From contig NXFV01000639.1 in NCBI GenBank assembly GCA_002803225.1, forward strand, positions 1 to 64,000: a stretch of 64,000 bases of DNA, read 5' to 3'. This document shows, piece after piece, positions 23,160 to 33,604 of this stretch. Position 1 is the stretch's first letter, and every line of letters starts with the position of its first letter. The position numbers and the translations under genes were made by a program. The DNA is from Gamarada debralockiae (Eukaryota > Ascomycota > Leotiomycetes > Helotiales > Hyphodiscaceae). The notes beneath the pieces were generated by a model. That model was not told where the DNA came from. It saw only the letters and a list, made by a program, of their open reading frames with translations, and did not search any database.

Positions 23160-25135
23160 ATGTTTTATGACGGGGATTTACAAAGCGGTATTACCAAAGC
23201 CATTCAAGAATCCAAGCTTGTTGCTTGCTTTGTAACAGGTATTTATTTGTCAACCACATTCTATATGATTTGCAGCTGACAATGTGTCTTCAGACGATGG
23301 CGAGGAGGGCAAGCTTTGGGAGAATGATTTTCTTCAAGATGAGACTGTAAGCTCCACATATTCCCTAGTAGATGATTTTAAGAAGCTAACGAATGATTCA
23401 AGTTGAAATCTTCCTTTTCGGATCAGACCATTCTCCTCCGCCTGGTCGCCGGCTCTCAGGAGGCTGGTTTCTTGGCGGCGATATATCCTTTGCCCAAGAC
23501 TCCTACTCTTGTCCTCATCAAGTACGTTTTTTCCCGGCCACTTTTATTTTATCCCTCTTTTTAACTTGCTCTTCAATTATCTGAGTCATGGTGCTGTGAA
23601 AATTGGCTTAGAATATATCAATACCTAGTTCAGTCAAGCGGTTGAACTTGGCTGCTTGCCACAGGTTATCTCTGTCGATTGCATATGGTTGACATTGACG
23701 CTTTTACTTGGACAAGTAATTCATATGATAAACTGAGCGGTGGAAGTCCAAGGTTTTCAAGTGGATTGATTAATTGATATCTTGTGAACCAATTTTCAAT
23801 TTCTTTAACTTCAAAGGAACCCCTGACCATGTGCGGAATGCCACTCCATTCGAAATCTCCCCATGAATTCATTCCAGCTGTTGGTATCTAGCTAAGTTTT
23901 TTTAAAATAGGAATCAAGATCTAAAGGAATACATTACTTCTGGGGTCACCAAAGATGAATTCTTAAGACGTCTAGGGGTTGTATTCCAGTTGGGTGCTGC
24001 GACTGCTGCACCGTCACAACCAGCTGCGTCCGGCAGTAGTACTTTAGCTACGATACCCACTCGAGACACACAAGCAGTTCAACCTGCTCAAGCCAGCCGC
24101 TCTTCAGAGACCTCATCGCCAGCTCCAGCGGCAAGTACTCAGCAAGAATCACGTGAGGTCCAAGATATGCTCGCTGAAAGGGCTGCCCGTCTAGAAGTTG
24201 ACAAGAAAGAAAAGGAAGCCGCCGAAAAGGCCAAGCGAATGGCTGAAGCTAAAGCCCGAAAGGCAGCCATGGAAGAAGAAACCCCAGTTGGCACCCAAAA
24301 ATCAGCCGATATGAAATACGCCTTGATGCAGAAGAAACGCCAGCAGGACGCCAGAGCAGAACGTGAGCGGATTCTCAAGCGTGTAGAAGATGATAAAGCC
24401 GAGAGAAGGCGAGAGGCTCAACGGAAGGCACACGCTAAGGCCAAGGAGGATGCTGAGAAGGAGGATGGTGAACTGGCTGCTTCGAGCTCAATTGTTCAAC
24501 CTTCGTCAACGAACAAGTCTAGTCAGTGTGCGCTGCAAATACGGCTATTTGATGGATCAACTATCCGCTCACGATTTCCTTCCGATGGCTCACTCCGAGC
24601 TAATGTTCGGCCCTGGATTGACGAGCAACAGACTGGAGACACTCCATACACGTTCAAGCATGTATTGACCCCACTTCCAAATAAGAATATCTCCATATCG
24701 GATGAGGAACAGACCCTATATTCCCAAGGGCTTACACCTAGCGCAACCCTAATCCTCGTTCCTGTCCAAGCCTATACGTCAGCATACGAGGATGGCGCTT
24801 CTGCAGGAATTGTATCCCGAGTTGCTTCTGGAGGTTATGGTCTGGTGTCTTCTGGAGTTGGACTGGTTACTGGAGTGCTAGGGGGCTTCTTGGGTGGTGG
24901 TGGTGGCGGTGCTGCTGCACCTCCAAATCAGGAGAGACCAGCTGATCCGGCAGCAGCCAACGCCAATCCAGCAATCAATGTCAGAACATTGAGAGACCGT
25001 GATCGAGATGATCAGCAATTCTACAATGGCAATGCAGTAAGTAGCCTCTTCTTTCAATGGCAAGATCACAACTAACGCATCAGTAAGCTTAACTTCGAGC
25101 CAAGGAAAGATGATGACAACAAAAAGGAAGATTGA
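23160..25135 (+). CDS. UBX-domain protein (Cdc48/p97 cofactor, UBXN4/Ubx7-like layout)
   Basis: Exons: 23160-23238, 23294-23346, 23403-23521, 23911-25036, 25088-25135; 474 aa. The N-terminal ~110 aa form a thioredoxin-like (UAS) fold (FYDGDLQSGITKAIQESK, KLWENDFLQDE, LRLVAGSQEAGFLAAI). A low-complexity A/S/P stretch follows, then a long charged coiled coil (about 160-260). The UBX domain is at about 280-365 (LQIRLFDGSTIRSRFPSDGSL ... LTPLPNKNISISDEEQTL ... LTPSATLILVPV). A Gly-rich hydrophobic segment (YGLVSSGVGLVTGVLGGFLGG) then resembles the membrane hairpin of ER-associated UBX proteins. The C-terminus is NFEPRKDDDN. It probably recruits Cdc48, perhaps in ERAD. Intron 3 is 389 bp, far longer than the others. 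The last acceptor is taken at 25087, because the CAG four bases earlier would give an immediate stop. Confidence 0.85.
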
Positions 25136-25642
25136 TTTGGTTGGTCGTTCAATGGCGTTGGGAGATGGGGAGTCAGTCACAACATGGAGATCAGGGAAAT
25201 AGGCTTACAGTAGTCACTGATTCCAATCAACAAGATATCAGTCACTCAATCTGTTTCAGCCATTGATTCGCATGATACTTCTGAAATATGTTCATCAGTG
25301 TTCGTTTCGCGTCTAAAGCTGTTTTACTCCCTACCTTAGTCAATTGAAGCTCACTCTCCGTATGCTATTGCGGCCCCTATACGATACCGCAAAAGCCGAA
25401 GCCGTTGTAATGTATGACAACTCATACATTCTGGTTGCTTAGTAATGCTTTCGAAGAGTTTGGCAAGATTAGTTTTCAGCATCGCTGTTCTGTACTAACT
25501 GCTTTTGGCTAGCGAGAGACATGTCCCTTGTGCGGCAGGAGAAAGGAAAGATACATGGGTGCTAGCCTACGGCTCGCACGAAGCCTTCGAACTTTCAAAA
25601 AGGCTCACGTGTAAAAAGTCACGGGAAATGAAATCGGGTCGG
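25136..25642. other. Intergenic; left copy of a 39-bp direct repeat
   Basis: No gene is seen. 25553-25591 (ACATGGGTGCTAGCCTACGG...) recurs at 25982-26020 in the same orientation with three transitions. The two copies flank the inverted-repeat element described next. Confidence 0.5.
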
Positions 25643-25902
25643 CCACCAGTGGGTGTTAGAATTCGTAACGCACTGACCACCAAAAATTGCTTCCGCCAAA
25701 AACAGTCGTCGCTCTCATTAGTATATTAAATTATCAAGAACGTAATTATATCATCTAAAAGGTTATTAAATGCTTAAGAAGAAGCTTAAATTGCTTCCTG
25801 TCAGATTACAAGAGGTTTTGAATGGTTGTTGCTGTGTTGCTATTCATCCAAAGTGTGCGGGAGTTCTGTTAGTGCGTCACGAATTCTGACACCCGCTGGT
25901 GG
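25643..25902. mobile_element. 260-bp element with 35-bp terminal inverted repeats
   Basis: 25643-25677 (CCACCAGTGGGTGTTAGAAT...) and 25868-25902 are inverted copies that match at all but a few positions; the differences seen are transitions. The interior is AT-rich and non-coding, so this is a MITE-like non-autonomous DNA element. No clear target-site duplication is visible directly outside the ends. Confidence 0.65.
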
Positions 25903-26708
25903 GCGTAACTTATACCCGGTTTTCGGTGTCGAAAGTTTTGGTAAGGCTTTTCGAAGTCCCTTCTATTCTTAGCAAGCTAAGACATGGGTGCCAGCCTGCG
26001 GCTCACACGAAGCCTTCGAAATTCGGTATAAAGTATTGGAATTTTGGAAAGATATGTTAGAATAATCTGTTGATAAGTCTATGGTTAACAAAATCGACAA
26101 AGTTTCAGGTATGGTGCACACCCCGTATAAGCGAACACATGACAAAGGCCTAAGAGCCATTAGTTAGGATTGCATTGAGTCATAACCACAGAAAGAATAG
26201 ACCATAGAGATGAACAGCCTATATAGTATAAAGAAGTACATATTAAGAGAAGACAAAACTCTGCTAAAATATACGTTTCCCTTTAGTAACCAGGCTGTTA
26301 TTTACACTTGACGAAGTAGTAATACCAGCTTACAACTTCCACAGCTTCAGTAGGCGAAAGGTTGGCAGTTTTCCTAGACTTGTCTATAAAGACGTAGCTA
26401 CCAAACCAGGCCTAAATGGCGACCTTATCACCAGCGGTACAGTAAACTTCGAAACCGGCTTCCTCCCAAACACTCTCTCGTAAAAGGACGGCCCCACTTT
26501 CAGAGTTAACCCTTGCATGCAGCTTTGCTGTTTTAGTATAGCGTAGTGCAAGAGTAAGATTCTGAAGTACCTCCTCCCCCGAGCTCTGGTCATTATCTAC
26601 GTTTTTAGTCATCACTCGCTATCGCTAATTGAACAAAAATTCAGGTACTTTTGAAGTGTACTGTCCCTAGCGAAATCGGGCTTCCTCCCAAAGACAGACA
26701 AATTGAAA
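25903..26708. other. Intergenic, AT-rich repeat debris
   Basis: Contains the right 39-bp direct-repeat copy (25982-26020). A short motif (CGAAACCGGCTTCCTCCCAAA at about 26450 and a near copy at about 26680) also occurs twice. Small frames at 26384-26615 (minus) have no recognised domain. It is probably old repeat DNA next to the nuclease gene's 3' end. Confidence 0.4.
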
Positions 26709-28981
26709 TTACAATAAAACTTCTATGAAGATCGTGATAAGAGCTGTGGCAAGTAAAGACCACCCTGTTATGGTCAAGTCAACGGCATCGCTCGTCGGAC
26801 TTGGTGAAGCCGCTGTTGAAGTGAGTGGTGAGGTTGGAGCCGCCGCGAGCTGTGACGCGCTGTACACAACTTCTACGTTATCATCATACGTCGTGCCGGT
26901 CAGACTCACGTCATCTGTGTCTTCAGACAGGGTGAAAGAGATGCTGCCGTCCGTATTAGTCGTCGTGTTATAGTCATAGCCTAGACCGTCCAAAAGAGTG
27001 ATATTGGTGAGATTTCCGGTGATGCTAATGTTGGCCGTGTACCTGGGGAAAGTGTCAGGAAGCCCAACCACCTTGTCCTGTATCAGTAACTTACGATCCT
27101 GCAGTCAGGTCGCCCAAGGGCATGGGCATCAGATTCAGGGTCGGGTTGTTCGAGTCGAACGAGTGCCACATCTCAGCTAGAAACGCCATCGCGTCAGTCA
27201 ACTGTAAGATTCACAAGGAGGTCGTAAGCAACGGGAGGAGAACCCACGCCCCGTCATGTTAACCCCCGCTGCGGAAAACGCATCCCGCTTCTCTAACCCC
27301 CACCCCCTCTTCCCCTTCGGCATTGGCGCCTGCGCCGAGCAGCTCCACCCAACAATCTCAACCACGTACTTCTCACCCGGCCGGATCTTCGGGTTCCGCC
27401 AGTTGAAATACGGAAGTAGCACCTGCCCCTGCCAGGTCTGGTCCTCGGACGGCACGCATACGACCGAACCCCGCGCGGGATTGCCGCCCTCAAGGCTATT
27501 CGCGAAGGGGAATTCGTCGCACGACATGTCCCCCGCCGCGGTGATCGCCGCGGTCGCCCACGGCGGCACGCCCGTCGGGTAGAAGCTCTGGATGTATGAT
27601 TGCACGCCTGCGGCGCACCACCGCTTGCCTTTGGACCGCGGGCACATGATGGCGTTGTTTTGCTGCCGGAAGCAGGGCCCGCCGTACGTGAGCGTGATGG
27701 TCTGCGAGGTTTGCTTGGTGAATGCTTTGATCCCGTTGCACATGTTCTCAAGGACAGCGGCGTTGGTATCGGGGATGGTGGCGCCTTTGGAGGGCCCTGC
27801 TTTGGCGACAACGGAGCGACTCGGGTCGTAGGTGAAGGGGATGGTTTCGGTGAAGGACTGCGTTGTGGTGAGCGTTGGCGTGGTGCAGCCTGTGGTGGTA
27901 GTGGTAAGCTTCGGGGTGGTGATCGGTGGGGTCGTGGAACTCGTGGTGGGAGACGACGTGGATGTGGAGACCGAGGGCGTGGAAGTCGCCGTGCAGAACC
28001 CGTCTGAGCCGCATGTTGCGACAGACTTACAGCACTGGTTCTCACAGCAGCTGTCGCCCTCGGGACAGGCGCCGCTGGCACAGCAGATCTCGGAGTTTGG
28101 CTCGTAGCAGCCGCCGGACAGATCGCAGCACTCATAGCCTTTGTCACAGGCCCATGCATCGCCTGAGTCGGTGCAGCAGATCTCTGCGTCAGGGTCGTAG
28201 CATTTTGTATCTCCGCATGGTTGCTGGCCTGTTGGGCAGCACCCCGTGCCGCCTTCCACACAGTCGTACCCCTTGTCACAGTGGCTCGAAGTCAACGAGC
28301 AGCAGACCTGTGTGTCAGGGTCATAACACCCGTCGGTTCCGCAAAGGTCTTGGCCCGTAGGACAGCAGTTGCCGCCTTTTACACAGGCGTAGCCCTCCTC
28401 GCAGTGCGTGCTGGTCGCAGAGCAGCAGACTTCCGTCTTGGAATCATAGCACCCGTCGGTTCCGCACAGCTCCTGGCCAGTCGGGCAACAGTGCCCGCCG
28501 CTGACACACGCGTAGCCATCTTGGCAGTGAGTGCTGTAGTCAGAACAGCAAACCTCCGTATTTGGGTCATAGCAGCCATCGCTACCACACTGCTCCTGGG
28601 TGCCCTGGCAGCAGCCGTCTGCGACGCAGTTGTAACCGTCCTCACAACATCGATCGTTGGGGCATAGGTCTGCAATTTACCTGTCAGTTTGTCTCACAAG
28701 CCTAGCGGTAACTCATGGGCTCGTCAAGCCTTACAGTATCCAGGGTCACATTCCACTCCCTGTCGCGAGAACAGCGACAAGGAACGTCGAATCTCCAGTT
28801 CACTTGCGAAGGAGAAGCTCGCGTTTGAGATGGCCTGCTGCACTGCACCACCTACCGGCTGAGTTGCAGCCTTGGACCGGAGAGCTTGCCTACGAGTTGC
28901 AGCGAGCCTGAAATTGTGATAAAAGCCATCGACAGACCCCAGGAGAAGCCCAAGCAGGGCCAAAATTAGCGCAATTTTCAT
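26709..28981 (-). CDS. Secreted, probably surface-anchored Cys-rich repeat protein with NucA/NucB-type DNase domain
   Basis: Exons (minus): 28981-28735, 28669-27248, 27176-27095, 27042-26709; 694 aa. A signal peptide is clear (MKIALILALLGLLLGSVDG). Residues ~80-300 hold about five to six repeats of roughly 39 aa built on CCPTGQ.LCG.DGCYD..T.VCCS....HC..GYACV, resembling granulin-like or carbohydrate-binding Cys modules. A Ser/Thr/Pro linker follows, then a domain of about 200 aa containing MCPRSKGKRWC and the motif CDEFPFANSLEGG...GSVVCVP (about 463-485). That motif is typical of NucA/NucB deoxyribonucleases (PF14040-like). A Ser/Thr-rich tail ends in a hydrophobic stretch (ITGWSLLATALITIFIEVLL), suggesting GPI or membrane anchoring. 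Role inferred: extracellular nuclease at the cell wall. Substrate and activity are untested. Confidence 0.78.
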
Positions 28982-29180
28982 GTTTGCACATATCGCGAGA
29001 GATAAGACTGTCCCAAAGGCTTTTTGACTTCGCCGGGCGTTGTTGCTGCCGATCTTTCGACATCTCCAGGTGTACGGGTTAATTCGCTCCGCTAGCAGGG
29101 GTCTCCTACTAGTCGAGCATCGTCGTCTATATAGGTCTTTTCTTTTCTCCTACAAGAGGAGAACGGTGTCAGCGCCAAAA
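28982..29180 (-). promoter_or_regulatory. Promoter of the nuclease-like gene
   Basis: On the minus strand a TATATA lies at 29133-29128, about 147 bp before the ATG, in an otherwise mixed sequence. It is a plausible TATA box. Confidence 0.35.
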
Positions 29181-31320
29181 ACAGTTGATGTAGTCTGTGC
29201 TCAGAATTTTAAATAGGACGAAACTGATTTTGCAAGTGCAAATCCGCACAGTGTAGCATACTATAGCTAGGTACATTAGAATATAACCGTTGTCCCGCGC
29301 CTTACTTTAAACGGGAAAATTGTATACAAGGATTAGCTAAAAAGTGGGGCTGCCTTTTTTGTATGAGAGTGTTTTAGGGAGAAGCCGCTTTCGAAGATTA
29401 CTGTAAAACAAGAGGCATCTATTATATCAGTTCGCCTGCGTTCTTCGGCCGCAATCTCAAGTGCCCGAATCTTCGCGCGTTGTTGCTCAATCCTTGTAGC
29501 CAGCTCGTCCCGGTCCTGCCCCCTAGCACTCAGCATCGTTTCATCTTGTACGTTAGAAGGTCGAGAGCGGGATTTAGTAGGTAAAAATGGAGAAGACACT
29601 ATCAGGACTATTATAAGTAGTGCCTATAACAAGGATATATAATTGTAGAATAAAATTACATCATCAAAATAATAAGAGGGTCTCTAATAAGCGAAATGAA
29701 GACTAATATAGTATACTAACCCAGAACTAAAAACGTCTCAGTAACCTAACCTTAGATAATAATACACTGGTCAAGACGAAGTTGTCACAAAGCTAAAACA
29801 CCCTGTATAAAAAGGAATGTCAAAGCTGATAAGCATGACACGTGAGAAGAATACTAACGTCGAGTGCTGAAATATTTTAGAGAAAACGCCAAGACCGGAT
29901 TAAAGAAGGACGCTAGTCAAGGAATAGAGCAAGGATCATGAAGATTAGTAATTTTGGATTAACGTTTTGCCGAAACCACGCACTCTCTCTCTCTTCGAAT
30001 CACCTTCTCTCTGAGCTTTCAGCTCATTTCGAAGGCAAGTACGAAGGCAAATTCCAGCGCGTGGAGAGGGAAGCCGGTTTTGCAAGCGACGCAACCTTAT
30101 ACTCAGGGCTGAAATTTGCGCACCGTGAGCTGAATCCGCTTTTAGTCAAGAGAAGCTGAAATTGAGAAATTCATCTTCATATTACAGCCGTACTTGTACC
30201 TAGAATGGAGAATTATATTTCCAAAGTTCGAATGTTGTATTCTGATTTGGAAAAAAGCATTTGACGGGCCGAAGTCAGGCTGAAGTACCTCCAGAGTAGA
30301 GAAATAGCCCAATTCTCCTCAGTCTGTGGTCGTCTATGGGAGACTTTTACTTGTTTTAATTGATATACCCTTGATAGTTCTGTAAGTAAATTCCAAATAT
30401 CGGAGTAAAAGCAGCTGGAACACTAGTTAAGATGCAAATCAGTTCTGCAGAATTCGATGTTCCCTGTTGAGCAATGGCATTTCCTACGATTTCATAATGC
30501 TCTTTGGATTGTGCTGAGGATCGAGCATGTCTGGGACACTTCCTCATTCCCACTCCCGTTTAATCTGTCACCAAGAGAACGGCTTTCTTAGCGATTTAAA
30601 TGTTAGAAGCCTATAAATGCTACGAGGCCTCTAAAGCTGCTACCAAATACACGATCCAAACTCATCACTCGTTATCACTCTATCCCGATACACACCCGAA
30701 ACCACATTTATCAACGTCGTCATTACTGCTAGAAATGCGCGCACCAAAGCCTTCAAGTCCTACCTAGGAATATGACATATTTGGCCATAATATTATTTGA
30801 TCTCAATACCATATTAACATAGCACGCCTAAACAAACATTGACTACTCAATATATTGCGAGCTTCTGCTTTCAGACCATTTATGAAAATTCTTGAAACAG
30901 TGAAACCAACCTGCGCGAACGAAATCGTTGGGCTTAAATGAAGACGCCAGGCGCAGGAGTAGGATGCCATCACAAACAATTGTATTTTCTCCTGTATCTG
31001 CTTCATATCGAGTCACGAGTCCAAGATTGTAGAAATTGACATTATGTGGTCAGCCAGGCGCTGGATCAATGGATCCTACGCCAACGCACTCGTCTTCTTC
31101 CTCTTAATTTTCAGGGGGTAACAAGACAGAGATCATACCCCATGGGAAGTCTGTTTGGTCGATTTCTAGCCATAGTAACTTCAATCACAGGCCCTTCTAC
31201 CGCAATCATGCCGACAAGACTGCTCCATATTTACACTCGTTGGCTCCCGAGTGATGAAAAAGGCTAAATTTTCGAGCAAGAAGCCTATCTTTACTTGTCA
31301 CATCCTTCAAAACAGCCCCG
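29181..31320. other. Intergenic, no supported gene
   Basis: GC is lower and there are many stops in all frames. The longest frames are below 90 codons. One at 29333-29599 (minus) encodes a predicted coiled coil (DELATRIEQQRAKIRALEIA) but has no family assignment. The region is likely aged intergenic or repeat DNA. Confidence 0.4.
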
Positions 31321-32186
31321 TCAATGGCAGCCCAATCCCCTCTCTGGGAAAATCAGACCGTGGGGTGACAGCAATCTTTCCTGCACCGTCCATGCTCTGT
31401 CAGATAACAGGTCCAAAGTTGGAAGATATACACTATTATAATACGTCAAGACTGTCAGTTGCTACAGTGACAGTTTCTCGATTAGGCTTAGCGTTCGTTA
31501 GCTATAGCTAGGGGTTCTGGCAATCCTACGATTCTGGACCCCGTAGTTATCAACTAATACATGATTTTGCCTCATATGATCGTCTGATTCGTCAGACTGA
31601 CTGATACTGCTGCGGTCCATTGTTTGGAATTCAAGAATAACTCATCCGAGGGGGCTTCTCTAGAAAACCTGCCTCAACAACCGAAGCTGCGAAGGTGACA
31701 TATGCGTTACGATAAATGCTGCCCATGAGGGTCAGCTGGATCATTTTATCCTGGTTGGAGTCTTGCAAAATGCAAAGCGAGTTTATCCACAAATGCCTGA
31801 TACCAAGAGTACGCACGAGTAGTCTTGACGGCGTCCCAAATTGTCTTTAGTTATTTGACTTCTGTTATGCATTCGAAGTGCGAGGTGAGGTTGTCCGTTG
31901 TTGTCATGAATCTTTGGGGACCTCCCCAGCAATATGATAGCGCCGCAAATTTTCTAGTCTCGCCATCTTCAATAGAACAAAGACACAGCTGGTTAGTGCC
32001 ATCACTCGAAGATATTTCAAGAACCCTGGGTGGCAACTTGGTCTCAAGTGTCCTAGGACATAATCCATGCCCCGTTTCGCATTCGTTGTGCCAGCCAACT
32101 GCTAGCTGAACTAATGTCTGAAAACGTTTGGGTCCGAGGCGTCGTATCCGAGTACCAAAGCAGATGCATCGTCTTCTACGACGCAC
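31321..32186 (-). pseudogene. HET-domain (heterokaryon incompatibility) gene relic
   Basis: The minus strand shows ordered HET blocks. These are HNECETGHGLCP...LPPRVLEI, then FAALSYCWGGPQ, then KTIWDAVKTTRA, then LGIRHLWINSLCILQDS...IYRNAYVTFAAS..AGFLEKP, and about 200 bases further RAWTVQERLLSP (31370-31403). An in-frame TAA (31851-31853) breaks the stretch before KTIWDAVK. A frame change sits between TTRA and LGIRH, and another stop follows MSYS. The TAA could come from CAA by C-to-T change. HET domains trigger cell death in vegetative incompatibility. No intact N- or C-terminal part is seen. Confidence 0.72.
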
Positions 32187-33604
32187 AATATCAGTATAAT
32201 TTCAATGGATTTCATTTTTCCAAAGAGTGTAAGACATTGAGAAGACTTGGCTTTATAGCTTTGCATCAATTAACAGCTCCCGGGGAAATTACTAAGTTTG
32301 AGCGATGATACATACCAGTAAAACCCGAAACCATGAATATGACTTCGGCTAAACGTCCAAAAACAAACATTGCATTATCCCCAAAGAACTCCATAATGCT
32401 CCCCGCATAAACATTAATTGATAGGTATTGCTTTTCCTCTGTTTCAGTTGCCTCTCTTGCTCGGGATCCCGAACTCAACTCGATAACAAAAGTACCCCGT
32501 AGAACGATTTTCAGAGGCTGACCATGGCTCTTCACCGCGCGTTCCAGTTCAGCTTTTAGGGAGGAGTACCAGAGACAATATAGAGCTTACAGACTTTCTG
32601 CTGAAATCACATAGACTTTACTTATATCGCATTCGGTGAACAGCCTCTCTTTGTGAGCATTAGCCCAAAAGGCTCGACGTAGCATTGCAGGTAGAGAACC
32701 TTGTTATTGGGGGACAAGGCAACTGATGACGGGACCATAGTTCCATCGTGGATGATCCCGAGCACGGATGAATAGATCTCTTAGCTTTCGAGACCTGTTG
32801 CCTCTACTGGAATGTTTTCGACATCGTGGGCTGGCTCGGGACAGAGAGGTATTGGCCAGGTTGGCAGCTTCCTGTCGGAAAGAGGATGTTGTAAACAGAG
32901 GGTCGCAAGTGATCCAATTGATACTGTTGTTTCTTTATCACAAATCCAGGACTCAAGCTTCATGACTTCCAAGGTCAGCTCAGCCTCATGACACGGGCAT
33001 GCACTTGTTGCTTTAGGGCGCCATCGCAATGTCTAAGCCTCCTCAATCATGTCGGTCCGATAAACGCGTCCCAATCCGCAGGAAGCTATACACTTTAGGG
33101 CAAATTGCTTGGGTTGTATTGGAATTGCTGGGCGTGGCGGCTACCCCATCGGAGGGAAGTTCAACGCATAGATCTAATGGTATCGAGGAGATGAATTTGC
33201 GCTTTACATTGTGCTGATACTGACGTAGTCATCGCAACAAAGACGAGGAAAGAACCAAAGTTCAATGATTGTATGTCAAACCTCTATTTTGATGTTGATA
33301 CTAGCGAGCCAGTGCCGTTAACGCCGCAGTCCAATGTGGTATACCCAGCCTCTCGAATGCACCAAATGCCCCAAATGCCCCAAATGCCCCTCCATAGACT
33401 CCGATTCGCGACCTTTCGACATCCTTTATACTGCTCCTGCAAACGTGACACATCATAGCATCGCAGCACAACCGCCAAGACGACATATATAACATCCTGG
33501 TATTTGTCCATCTCCAATGCAATCCTAAATCAAACACCGTCCAGTCCTTCCCCTGTGCCGCGGAAAATATCCTGCTCCAGTATCGTAAAAATCATGACTT
33601 ATGT
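32187..33604. other. Intergenic, no supported gene
   Basis: May include more of the decayed HET gene's 5' part (an 89-codon minus frame at 32266-32535 has no assigned domain). A run of three CCCCAAATG units near 33,360-33,390 is a short tandem repeat. Nothing else is recognisable. Confidence 0.4.

Noticed and set aside
27293..28279. 328-codon minus-strand frame overlapping the nuclease gene
   Set aside because: It is an out-of-frame reading of the GC-rich exon; the Cys-repeat frame has the signal peptide, domains and splice junctions.
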